A DNA stretch of 8,364 bases, taken from assembly GCA_020426425.1 (NCBI GenBank), contig JAGQQB010000150.1:1-8364 (forward strand). The letters run 5' to 3'. The first letter of the stretch is position 1, and every line of letters begins with the position of its first letter. Made by a program: the position numbers and the translations under genes. The notes under the pieces are model-generated. The model searched no databases, was not told the origin of the DNA, and worked only from the letters and a program-made list of their open reading frames with translations. Positions 1 through 6,935 of this stretch are shown in pieces. The DNA is from Planctomycetaceae bacterium. Lineage in GTDB: Bacteria; Planctomycetota; Planctomycetia; Planctomycetales; Planctomycetaceae.

Positions 1-3000
1 GGCTTGCGATCAGGCCAGCCGGGAAAGATGGAGTCGTCCGCTAACGGACCGTACTGCTCCACCCATTTGTGCAGTGCGGGGTCTGGTGCTGGGTGACCGT
101 CCGCCTGGGCCATCGGCTGATGCTGACGCAGTCGGTGATACCAGCGTTCAGCATCGCGGCGATCCTGGTAGTGCTCCAACAGTCTGAGTTCCGTCGCCTC
201 GCGCAGTGAACCATCGGTCAGCGCTGCCTGCGTCAGCAATTGCAGTTCCGCTTCGACATAACTGGCGATGTCGGTCCAATGCCGCCCCGGCTCCGCCCGC
301 AAGCGTTGCCCCCATGGAGATTGATCCAGTCGCGACAATAGCACTTGGCGATCAACCGCTGCGTCATCAAGCAATGACTGCAGCAGCACCAGTCCCTGGT
401 CCTCGACAACCTTTCGTTCGGCAGCGGTCATCGCCTCCCAGGCCGTCGCCCAGCGTCCCTGCAACCAATGGTCGAGTCGAGTGATCGGCATACGACTGGG
501 CGGAACCACCCATGACTCGTCCAGCGGTGACGACCACAACCGCACAGACGCCACGAGCGCCGACTCCCAATGGCCCGCAGCCAATGCCTGCTCGACCACC
601 AAGCGGTCCCAAGTCTGGGATGTCGTCGGATCCGCCTCCATCTGCTGCCGCAGTTCGCCGAGAACCGACGCTGTCCCCAGCGCCATGCCCCATTCCAAAA
701 CCGTTTCAACACGGAGTAAGGCGAGCTGACTCGCCGTCGCATTCTCTACCGGCGTCGCCAGCATCTCATCCAGCAGCATGACCGCCCGCGCATGCTGCAT
801 TGCCTGACGCAATCGCCGCACCTGCGCGATGCGGTCTTCCATGGTCGCTTCTGGCCCAAGTTGTCCGCCCATCGTGTTCGCTGAACCTTCGAGCCAATCG
901 AGTCCTTGATGCGAGAGCGCAACAATCTGATCATCCCACTGCAATAACACCGAAGGAGGGGCGAACTGTTGCGTCGTGGGCAGAGCATGGCCCCATGGTC
1001 GCGCCATCGTTCGGGCGGAGAGATCGAACTCCAGCAGTTCACCGGTCGCCGCCGGCACAACATACCGCTCGCCGACCAACAACCCGCGACCACCAGGAAC
1101 TGGCATGCGCAACTGCGCTAGCGTCTCGCCCGTCTGCAGCGCGAGTGCACGAATGTCCCGTTCCTCCTGCACGAAAACCTCGTCCCCCACGACACCAATT
1201 AGCGACAGCGCCTGCGGCAAGTGTTGCTTCCAGATCAATTCGCCCGTGCGAGGATTCAGCGCATGCAGCCGATCACTCTCGGGACAGACCACGAGCGTGA
1301 CTTCAGCATGTTCTTCGGAGTCGGCATCGACCAACGTTGCAGAGATGCATTGGGAACTGCGCCAACCCTGCCAGTTATGTACCCCGAGCGCTCCGGTCCG
1401 CGATTGATGCACCGGATGCTCACGCACTGGCAAGTCCGATCGACCGAAGCGATACGCCCAACGAAACTCCAGTGAAAACCGATCCACCGCGACCACGCCT
1501 CCGGCACCGGTGAGACAGATCAGCAAATCACCCTGAGGCACAATGCGTCCGGCACGTCCGGCACGTCCGAAGTCGTCTTCAATTTCCGTCGCCAATCGCG
1601 ACAGATCGATCACACGCTCTAACTGCCCCGAGGTAGGATCGATCGCCAGCAGCAACAGTTGGTCCCGTTCGCTCGATTCAGCGAGTGCATACAGTCGCAT
1701 CCCATCCAATGCTGGTGGACTCGCAAAGAACACGGGCGCCACTGCACCTCCCTGCATCGTCCAGGCAGTCTCGCCCGTTCCCGCCTGTAGACAAACAAGC
1801 GTTTGCGTGGGAAAGGTGTGCCGTTGAAGGTTCCCAAAGATCTCAAATAATCCCGCCGCATGCTCTGGGACAATCTCAAACAGTCGCTGCCCGTCGGTAA
1901 CGAGTTCGTTGAACGTCGCTTCGCCATGCATCCGCATTAGCAATTCGAATTGGGCTAAATGGGCCTGTAATGGATCTTCCGGCGGCTGCGACAGCGCATA
2001 CAGTTGGGCCGAGTTCCACTCGTGCGGGCGAAACCACTTCTGCTCGCCGGTCGCTGCATCAATCGCACTCAGGCCCAATGGCTGCGAGACGATCCAGGTG
2101 CCATCGGCATAGCAGCCGTTCCAGGTAGGGGGCGGATACAGACCATGCTCGGCCAGATCCTCCAACCCTCGCTGCACTAACTCCCTTGCGGCCGCGCCAA
2201 CCTCGAACGAATGTGACCACCTTGGCACGACCGAGAGCGGCAGCACGATGGACGATTCGTGTACAGCGGTTACGGCGTCCCGCGCAGGACGCTCCAGCCG
2301 TGTTCCATCCGGCAATCGCAGCTCAGCGAGCACATCGCCGAATCGCTCCCAGAATCGCTGCCGATGTTCCGGCAGGTCCGCGAGCAGCCTCAGATATCGC
2401 ACTGCCAGTTCCGGGCGGCGTCGCAGCAAAGCCTCCGGTTCTGGGGCGCGTAGAATCAATTCTTCGCACGCCTGCGCGGCGACAAACCAGTCCCCTTGTT
2501 GAAAGGCATCCTGGCCAAGCAGTTCCCACGCCTGTTCACCTGCGATCGTCTGTCGAAAGACGCGAGCAAATCGGCGGAGTGATTCGCGATCCTGCTTGGC
2601 AATCACTTCGTCCAGTCTTGCACGCGTTTCCACCGCAACCCGACGACGAAACACCTCCCGCAACTGAGGTCCCGATTCCCGCAACAACCGATTCGCCTCA
2701 GCCGCTGCATGGTGATAAACCTCATGCTTCCCCCGCACGAACACATCTGGCGAGTCCACGAGAATGCCATGCAGCATCGTCGCCAACTCGTTCCATTCCC
2801 CTTTGTCACGCAGCTGGCGTGCTTCAGCAAACGCCTGATCAACCGCCCGCTCATGCCCAAACCGAATCGACCTGCTCAGGTTCTCCTCGTCCTCTGGCTC
2901 GGCAACATCGCTTGCGTGTTCAATCTCGGTCGGGCTGGTCGGAGATGCTGCCGCCGGTGAGCCATCGACCGATTGCTCGTCATCCGCACGTGCCGCAGAG

Positions 3001-3125
3001 ATCGCACACGTCAGAAGTACGAGCAAGCAGTGAAGGCAATACAGCGAATCTGCAACACGAGAGCGAGATCCCGTCGTCGCTGTCCACGACAACTGCGATC
3101 TCCACCTTGTGCCGAACCTGCTCAT
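1..3125 (-). CDS. Large exported PQQ-like beta-propeller protein, 3' end cut by window edge
   Basis: The minus frame is open from the ATG at 3125 to the left edge, at least 1041 codons, with no stop inside the window. The N-terminus has a basic stretch (R7, R9, R21, R23), then a hydrophobic segment at about 28-45 ending AARA before an acidic run, which fits a signal peptide with an unusually long n-region. Residues about 60-330 are charged and look helical (TPR-like in feel, no clear consensus). From about 338 to 700 come PQQ/BamB-type blade signatures: AIDAATGEQKW (W364), CLQAGTGETAW (W455), ALNPRTGELIW (W632), ALQTGETL and a final ATGELLEFD. From about 762 on the protein is again helical. 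Known of the family: such propellers are common in planctomycete exported proteins and usually act as protein-binding scaffolds; few have defined roles. BamB is only a distant comparison. The start is supported by GGGAG four bases upstream and a one-base overlap with the yceH-family stop, implying coupled translation. Function is unknown. Confidence 0.9.
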   Translation of the reverse strand, partial: MSRFGTRWRSQLSWTATTGSRSRVADSLYCLHCLLVLLTCAISAARADDEQSVDGSPAAASPTSPTEIEHASDVAEPEDEENLSRSIRFGHERAVDQAFAEARQLRDKGEWNELATMLHGILVDSPDVFVRGKHEVYHHAAAEANRLLRESGPQLREVFRRRVAVETRARLDEVIAKQDRESLRRFARVFRQTIAGEQAWELLGQDAFQQGDWFVAAQACEELILRAPEPEALLRRRPELAVRYLRLLADLPEHRQRFWERFGDVLAELRLPDGTRLERPARDAVTAVHESSIVLPLSVVPRWSHSFEVGAAARELVQRGLEDLAEHGLYPPPTWNGCYADGTWIVSQPLGLSAIDAATGEQKWFRPHEWNSAQLYALSQPPEDPLQAHLAQFELLMRMHGEATFNELVTDGQRLFEIVPEHAAGLFEIFGNLQRHTFPTQTLVCLQAGTGETAWTMQGGAVAPVFFASPPALDGMRLYALAESSERDQLLLLAIDPTSGQLERVIDLSRLATEIEDDFGRAGRAGRIVPQGDLLICLTGAGGVVAVDRFSLEFRWAYRFGRSDLPVREHPVHQSRTGALGVHNWQGWRSSQCISATLVDADSEEHAEVTLVVCPESDRLHALNPRTGELIWKQHLPQALSLIGVVGDEVFVQEERDIRALALQTGETLAQLRMPVPGGRGLLVGERYVVPAATGELLEFDLSARTMARPWGHALPTTQQFAPPSVLLQWDDQIVALSHQGLDWLEGSANTMGGQLGPEATMEDRIAQVRRLRQAMQHARAVMLLDEMLATPVENATASQLALLRVETVLEWGMALGTASVLGELRQQMEADPTTSQTWDRLVVEQALAAGHWESALVASVRLWSSPLDESWVVPPSRMPITRLDHWLQGRWATAWEAMTAAERKVVEDQGLVLLQSLLDDAAVDRQVLLSRLDQSPWGQRLRAEPGRHWTDIASYVEAELQLLTQAALTDGSLREATELRLLEHYQDRRDAERWYHRLRQHQPMAQADGHPAPDPALHKWVEQYGPLADDSIFPGWPDRK
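1546..1569. repeat. Short 9-bp tandem repeat inside the PQQ-like gene
   Basis: The 9-base unit CGTCCGGCA occurs twice in a row, followed by six bases of a third copy. On the minus strand it encodes Gly-Arg-Ala-Gly-Arg-Ala-Gly-Arg, a small basic insertion in a loop between propeller blades. The unit length is a multiple of three, so copy-number change would keep the frame. It is probably a slippage product. Confidence 0.7.
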
Positions 3126-3937
3126 CAGACTCCCAGATCGCGCTTTAAGTCGGACACGCTTGCCTGCAACTCGGACAATTGATCACGCAGGTCGGCAACT
3201 TCATCCACCAACGCCACATGTTGCTGCCGCAGTTCCTGAAGTTCGTGCGTCAGTTCCACCGCAGGCGACGCAGTCACCACCGCGGCCGCTCCCACTGCGG
3301 GACTGACCACCGGGGTCGACGCCCGAGTTTCAGCTCTGCTGCTGGCGGAACCAGCAACTGAATCGTCCTCATCCTCCCCTGCGGCCATCGGTGCAAGCTG
3401 CTGTCCTTCCGCGGCGAGATAGAACCCATGATCAACTTCCACACCACGCCGTTCCAACGATCCGCTCGCCTGCACGTACCCTTGTTCGAGCAGCCCCTGC
3501 AACTCCACTCGCAACGCATCCAGGCTCTCAATCGGCACCATGCGACTCGCCCGCGCGCGGAGTTCCCCCAACTGCTGACGCCCCCGTAACCACAACTCAG
3601 CCAGCAATGCGATCTGTGCTTCGCTAAAAGGAAACCGCTTGCGCACGTAGTGCCGGAACCGCTCCGTCCGCCCGGTACTGGGGAGCACGACCGCGACCAG
3701 TCCCAGTTCGCGAAGTTCGTCCATGGCGCGTAGAACATCGTCTTCAGAATAGTTGGTGACCGGATCCCGGTTGCTCTTCTGATTGCAGCCGGCGGTCGCC
3801 GCCTTCAGCGTCAGCGGATACTGATCGGGTGTCGTCAATCCTTTTTCAATGAGCACGCCGAGCACCCGGCGCAGTCGGCGTCCCAATTCACGGACTTGAG
3901 GAAGTTCCACACCGGGATCTGTCGAGTAGGAATCCAT
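3125..3937 (-). CDS. yceH: YceH/DUF480 family winged-helix protein with C-terminal coiled coil
   Basis: The 270-residue product matches the YceH family as I know it from E. coli (about 215 residues). Conserved stretches are VLIEKGLTTPDQYPLT (28-43), CNQKSNRDPV (51-60) and LRGRQQLGELRARASRM (117-133), the hallmarks of the two tandem winged-helix domains. Residues about 177-225 form a flexible linker rich in acidic residues, Ala, Ser and Thr. Residues about 226-268 are a heptad-patterned coiled coil (ELTHELQELRQQ and onward). The short coiled tail is typical of the family, but the linker makes this protein longer. The biochemical role of the family is not established; the winged helices could bind DNA, RNA or protein. 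The ATG at 3937 is used because the first family block starts about 20 residues later. The gene lies 79 bases after the LRR gene and overlaps the PQQ gene start by one base, so it is the middle gene of a probable three-gene unit. Confidence 0.93.
   Translation of the reverse strand: MDSYSTDPGVELPQVRELGRRLRRVLGVLIEKGLTTPDQYPLTLKAATAGCNQKSNRDPVTNYSEDDVLRAMDELRELGLVAVVLPSTGRTERFRHYVRKRFPFSEAQIALLAELWLRGRQQLGELRARASRMVPIESLDALRVELQGLLEQGYVQASGSLERRGVEVDHGFYLAAEGQQLAPMAAGEDEDDSVAGSASSRAETRASTPVVSPAVGAAAVVTASPAVELTHELQELRQQHVALVDEVADLRDQLSELQASVSDLKRDLGV
3130..3134 (-). promoter_or_regulatory. Ribosome binding site GGGAG for the PQQ-like gene, inside yceH
   Basis: GGGAG on the minus strand lies four bases upstream of the ATG at 3125, within the last codons of the yceH-family gene. 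With the TGATG stop/start junction it fixes the start of the downstream gene and suggests that terminating ribosomes re-initiate there. Confidence 0.6.
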
Positions 3938-4016
3938 TGCTCACTCAGTTCTACGTAATCGTTCGTCGTTGCCGGGCCGATGCCTCGGCTTCCCCCGTCA
4001 GCAGTGCTTTGGCCAC

Positions 4017-5237
4017 CTATTCCTTCACCGCACAATTCGGCAACTTCGCCTTGAAGTCGTCGAGGCCGAACACGTTTGTATTGCCGATATCCAAATTCTC
4101 CAGCGTTGTGCAATCCATCAGCACTTCGAGTCCCGAGTTGTCCGTTTGCGTGCCGCGCAGATTCAGTGTCTTCAGTGGCAATGCCGCGACCACCTTCAAC
4201 CCCTCGGTCGTGATTGACTGGCAACCTTCGAGGTTCAAATCCTTGAGCTTGCTCAACCCTGCGAGATGCGCCAGTCCTTCGTCATCGAGGCTGCCGTTCC
4301 ATAGACTCAGCTCTTCCAAGTTCTTGAACTGTGCCACGTGACTGACCCCCTCATTGTCGATCAGCATTTCGCCCAAATCGAGCACCTTGAGTGATTCCTT
4401 GCCACCCACCGCATCGAGCCCCGGTCCGCGAATCGCTGCTTCCCGCAGACTCAACTCCTCCAGTTGGGTCATGCCCGCACAGGCTTTGAGACCCTCGTCC
4501 CCCACGAGCGTCCGCATCACATTGAGCGACCGCATTTCGGTCAGCCCCGCGAGATGCTGCATTCCTTCATTGCCGATCCCGCAGTCCTCCATGGACAGCA
4601 CGCGGAGCTTCTTGAAGTTCGCCAACTGCTCCATGCCTTTGTCGGTCACCAGATACGAACGCAGCTTCAGATCGACCAGATTGACGAGCGGCGCGATGGT
4701 CACCATCCCCTTGTCGGTGATTTCATTGCAGCCGCGCAGATCGAGCACTTTCAACCGCGTCAACTTCGCCACCGGCACCAGACCTTCGTCCGTCGTGCGC
4801 GTATACAGCAAATACAGCCGCTCCAGATTCGCGAGCGGTTCGAGATGCTGCAGACCAGCGGCGGTCACATTGGTGCAGCGGCGAAGACTCAGACTCGTCA
4901 GCTGCGGCATCTCCTTGAGGACCGCCAGGCCCTCATCGGTGACCTGACCGTTCTCCAGACTCAACATGGTGAGCGATGGCAACTTGGTGAACAGTGCGAG
5001 CTGTTCATCGCTGACCGTCGCCGTCCGGCAGTCGGCCCCGGTCACCTGACCGCCTTTGTTACGTGCCAACTGCACGCCCGCTGCTTCGAGCTGCTGGACC
5101 GCTTCGGCATCGTCGACGGGTACGGCAGCCGGTACACCCTCGTTGGGCATCTTGCTCGGACAACCTGACAGCAGACAAATTGAGACGACACAGATTACGG
5201 GGAGTACGCAGGCGCGATACAGGACTCGGATGGGCAC
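4017..5237 (-). CDS. Leucine-rich-repeat lipoprotein (cysteine-type LRR)
   Basis: The 406-residue product starts with an Arg-containing n-region, a hydrophobic segment (9-23) and the lipobox L23-S24-G25-C26, so it is predicted to be lipidated on Cys26 and membrane-anchored facing the periplasm. Residues 77-390 consist of about 13 leucine-rich repeats of 24-25 residues with the pattern DEGLxxLxxLxxLxxLxLxxCxxIT, the cysteine-containing type known from F-box LRR proteins and abundant in planctomycetes. The last unit is followed by a cap ending LPNCAVKE. LRR arcs normally bind proteins; the partner is not evident. The start is GTG with GAGAGA six bases upstream. An in-frame TGA eight codons before the GTG excludes a longer protein starting at a more distant ATG. 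It is the first gene of the leftward unit and is divergent from the Crp/Fnr gene, which could regulate it from the shared 217-base region. Confidence 0.93.
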   Translation of the reverse strand: MPIRVLYRACVLPVICVVSICLLSGCPSKMPNEGVPAAVPVDDAEAVQQLEAAGVQLARNKGGQVTGADCRTATVSDEQLALFTKLPSLTMLSLENGQVTDEGLAVLKEMPQLTSLSLRRCTNVTAAGLQHLEPLANLERLYLLYTRTTDEGLVPVAKLTRLKVLDLRGCNEITDKGMVTIAPLVNLVDLKLRSYLVTDKGMEQLANFKKLRVLSMEDCGIGNEGMQHLAGLTEMRSLNVMRTLVGDEGLKACAGMTQLEELSLREAAIRGPGLDAVGGKESLKVLDLGEMLIDNEGVSHVAQFKNLEELSLWNGSLDDEGLAHLAGLSKLKDLNLEGCQSITTEGLKVVAALPLKTLNLRGTQTDNSGLEVLMDCTTLENLDIGNTNVFGLDDFKAKLPNCAVKE

Positions 5238-5454
5238 AATCAGTCTCTCGTTCAGGATTCAAAACAACAGCTGTCCGCAGACGGCCAACTGTCGTACGTC
5301 TTTTCAGAGACTCATCGTAAGAAGATTCCCGGCGAGAAAACAGCGAATGCTCACGACGTGCACTTCGCGAAACGCCTCTACACGCCAATGTCCCGAGCGC
5401 CTATCATCCTGCAACGTCGAACTCCTGATCCCTGGTCCCTTCACAGGCGGCACG
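5238..5454. promoter_or_regulatory. Divergent intergenic region between LRR lipoprotein and Crp/Fnr gene
   Basis: These 217 bases separate two outward-facing starts and must hold both promoters unless transcription comes from further away. On the plus strand TATCAT (5402-5407), one mismatch from the -10 consensus, lies 48 bases before the regulator ATG, but no good -35 lies 16-18 bases upstream, as might be expected of an activator-dependent promoter. A short palindrome CACG-A-CGTG sits at 5352-5360. I found no TGTGA-N6-TCACA or TTGAT-N4-ATCAA site here. AGGCGG (5445-5450) is the probable ribosome binding site of the regulator. Confidence 0.45.
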
Positions 5455-6198
5455 ATGCCCGAACAGATCTGGTATCTCCAGCAATGTCGCCTGTGCGAAC
5501 AAGTGACACCGGAGCAGCTTGAGCTGCTCGAAAACCAGGCGCGCGTCAAGACGTTTCCCAGGAACTCCACGATCTATCTGCCGCAGGATCTCGCGAATCA
5601 TGTGTACCTCCTGCTCGAGGGACGTGTGAGGTTGGTGTCAATCACACCAGAGGGGAAACAGGCAATTCTGGCACTGTTCGAGCCGGGCGATCTTTTCGGC
5701 GAACTCTCACTCGTCGGCGAAAACCGTCGGGAAGAGTTTGCCGAGGCGGTCACCAAATCAACCATCGTTGCCATTCCCCGGGCAACGATGGAACAGGTGA
5801 TGCAGCAGAATGCCGGCCTGACGTTGGCAATCACCAAGCTGATTGGTTTCCGTCGTCGGCGACTCGAACGACGGCTGCGGAATCTCCTGTTTCGCACCAA
5901 TCGCGAGAGACTCGTCGCGCTGTTGTGGGAACTCGTCGAGCAGTACGGCACGCCGATCTCCGAAGGAACCCTGATTGACATTCGTCTGTCGCACCAGGAT
6001 CTCGCTGGACTGATCGGCGTGACGCGAGAATCGGTCACCCTGGTCCTAGGGGAATTGCAATCTGAAGGACTGGTCACCGTGGGACGGCAGCGCATCGTGG
6101 TCACGAGTCTCGAACGACTGGCCCAGGCGGCGGACGAATCCATTGATTCACTCCCCCCTCACCTGCGACCGCCGTCAACTGGAGTCCCCACGACATGA
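5455..6198 (+). CDS. Crp/Fnr-family transcriptional regulator
   Basis: The 247-residue product has the full architecture of the family. The effector domain runs from about 15 to 125: VYLLLEGRVRLVSITPEGKQ leads to the GDLFGEL phosphate-binding-cassette turn (78-84). A long dimerisation helix follows (about 120-160), then a winged helix-turn-helix with SHQDLAGLIGVTRESVTLVLGEL (179-201) and a wing ending in RIVV. The recognition helix keeps Arg191-Glu192, equivalent to the Arg-Glu pair with which E. coli Crp reads GTGA, but has Leu196 where Crp has Arg. In the cassette one Arg (91 or 92) can match Crp Arg82, while the Ser83 position is Glu, so cAMP binding is doubtful. Fnr-type cluster cysteines are absent; only C11-x2-C14 occurs near the N-terminus. 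The frame is open for about 130 codons upstream, but ATG 5455 is chosen because homology begins there (the IWYLQQC start typical of a regulator subgroup), AGGCGG precedes it by four bases, and longer forms would overlap the divergent gene. Ligand and targets are unknown. Confidence 0.92.
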   Translation: MPEQIWYLQQCRLCEQVTPEQLELLENQARVKTFPRNSTIYLPQDLANHVYLLLEGRVRLVSITPEGKQAILALFEPGDLFGELSLVGENRREEFAEAVTKSTIVAIPRATMEQVMQQNAGLTLAITKLIGFRRRRLERRLRNLLFRTNRERLVALLWELVEQYGTPISEGTLIDIRLSHQDLAGLIGVTRESVTLVLGELQSEGLVTVGRQRIVVTSLERLAQAADESIDSLPPHLRPPSTGVPTT

Positions 6199-6246
6199 AC
6201 GGATGTTGCCGCATTCCCAGCCGAACAATCCCTAGAAAACAGACAT

Positions 6247-6262
6247 TGTGTGCTGTCTCACA
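6247..6262. promoter_or_regulatory. Candidate Crp/Fnr-type binding site
   Basis: TGTGT-GCTGTC-TCACA is nine of ten bases identical to the E. coli Crp core TGTGA-N6-TCACA, with TGTG and CACA as perfect inverted halves. It begins 49 bases after the stop of the Crp/Fnr gene and about 200 bases before the next plus-strand gene. The regulator's Arg-Glu recognition pair would suit a GTG half-site. The assignment is by pattern only, and such a match can arise by chance. Confidence 0.4.
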
Positions 6263-6284
6263 GACCACATCTCTGCGACCGGTC

Positions 6285-6292
6285 GATACTAT
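6285..6292 (+). promoter_or_regulatory. Candidate -10 element of an activator-dependent promoter
   Basis: GATACT and TACTAT overlap here, each two mismatches from TATAAT. No recognisable -35 hexamer lies upstream. The Crp-like palindrome is centred 35-38 bases before the end of these hexamers, close to the class II arrangement in which the activator covers the -35 region (about 34.5 expected). If used, transcription would start near 6296-6299 and give the zinc-finger gene a leader of about 160 bases. Confidence is low. Confidence 0.25.
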
Positions 6293-6299
6293 TGAGGTT

Positions 6300-6458
6300 G
6301 GAAACGTCGTTGCTGATGGCGTGTGGAAGAGGCATCTGCCCCCAATTGCACTGAACCTTGGCCCCAGAATCCTTCCCCTTGGTCCCTGACGCTGCACAGC
6401 CTCTCCAGCAACGCGCACTCTAAGCTCGCAGTCACCAGGCCGCGATCGAGATACTGCA
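6300..6458. other. Non-coding leader upstream of the zinc-finger gene
   Basis: No convincing gene was found here. A 64-codon frame starting at 6195 crosses most of it, but its third codon positions are G or C in only about half of the codons and its product resembles nothing I know. The stretch contains the near-identical 10-mers CCTTGGCCCC (6356-6365) and CCTTGGTCCC (6377-6386), 21 bases apart, about two helical turns. No terminator with a T-tract follows the regulator gene. Confidence 0.4.
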
Positions 6459-6935
6459 ATGACCACAACCCCCGAATTCCCTGATTGGACTCCCTGTCCG
6501 CCCGGCATGCTCCAGAATCTGGCTGGCGATTTGCGACGTCAGCATCAGTGGCAACGTCTGCGCCGCAACTCTGGAATTGCTGCGTTAGTACTCGTCGGAT
6601 GCCTCACCGCCTGGACGCTCTTCCCACGCAGTCGTGAATCCAATTACGGGGGGGTTACCTGTACGGAAGTGAAACAAGCGACGCCGAGCTATCTGGCTCG
6701 GGAACTGACCAGCACCTGGATGCAGCAGATCGACGAACACTTGCGGCACTGTCCGCGTTGCCAGAAGTATGTCGATGACTGCCGCAAACATCCCGAAATG
6801 CTCGATTCATTTGCTCAGCCCTCTGCAGCGGCGGCCCAATCGAATCATCCTTCCGCTGTTCGTACCGCACTGCTGACGCGATTACTGCAGAAGTCGATTG
6901 TGCTGAGCGAACTCGGCAGCCGACACCTGCAATGA
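6459..6935 (+). CDS. Single-span membrane protein with anti-sigma-type zinc-finger motif
   Basis: The 158-residue product has a short N-terminal part with the block DWTPCPPGMLQNLAGDLRR (9-27), a very basic stretch up to R36, one transmembrane helix (about 39-55), and then a domain reading C68-TEVKQATPSYLARELT, H94-x3-C98-x2-C101. The Cys plus HxxxCxxC pattern, with YL..EL and an amphipathic helix before the His, is the signature of zinc-binding anti-sigma (ZAS/zf-HC2) domains, which in known cases bind an ECF sigma factor in the cytoplasm. Here the motif follows the membrane helix, and the positive charges before the helix predict an N-in orientation, which would put the motif outside. No sigma factor gene is present in the window. 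The C-terminal 45 residues are Ala/Ser/Gln-rich and then helical. A ribosome binding site is weak (GAG about nine bases upstream of the ATG). Expression may depend on the Crp-like site upstream. Anti-sigma activity is an inference; the protein could instead be a redox or metal-binding membrane protein. Confidence 0.8.
   Translation: MTTTPEFPDWTPCPPGMLQNLAGDLRRQHQWQRLRRNSGIAALVLVGCLTAWTLFPRSRESNYGGVTCTEVKQATPSYLARELTSTWMQQIDEHLRHCPRCQKYVDDCRKHPEMLDSFAQPSAAAAQSNHPSAVRTALLTRLLQKSIVLSELGSRHLQ

Noticed and set aside
2186..3148. A 320-codon plus-strand open frame opposite the PQQ-like gene
   Set aside because: It is antisense to a gene with clear family motifs and a signal peptide; its product is Pro/Arg/Ser-rich low-complexity sequence typical of a mirror frame.
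3976..3989. Small hairpin GCCGA-TGCC-TCGGC between the LRR and yceH genes
   Set aside because: The stem is only 5 bp and no T-run follows on the minus strand, so it does not support termination between the two genes.
3954..4019. Possible readthrough of the LRR TAG stop, since the frame stays open for 21 more codons
   Set aside because: The LRR cap already ends in the usual LPNC-type tail, and an open stretch of this length is unremarkable in GC-rich DNA.
3835..4224. A 129-codon minus frame spanning the end of the LRR gene and the start of yceH
   Set aside because: It overlaps two well-supported genes in another frame and resembles no protein family.
4464..5168. A 234-codon plus-strand open frame opposite the LRR gene
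   Set aside because: It is His/Gln/Arg-rich with repeats that simply mirror the 24-residue LRR periodicity; the minus strand is clearly the coding one.
5056..5454. In-frame upstream extension of the Crp/Fnr gene
   Set aside because: It would overlap the divergent LRR gene, has no family similarity, and the ATG at 5455 has both a ribosome binding site and the expected family N-terminus.
6299..6323. GGAAAC followed by CGTG as an ECF-sigma promoter for the zinc-finger gene
   Set aside because: The spacing between the elements is about 14 bases, short for ECF promoters, and no ECF sigma gene is in view.
6195..6389. A 64-codon plus frame overlapping the Crp/Fnr stop by ATGA
   Set aside because: Only about half of its codons end in G or C, it crosses the candidate Crp site and promoter, and the product has no recognisable feature. 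The ATGA overlap alone is weak evidence.
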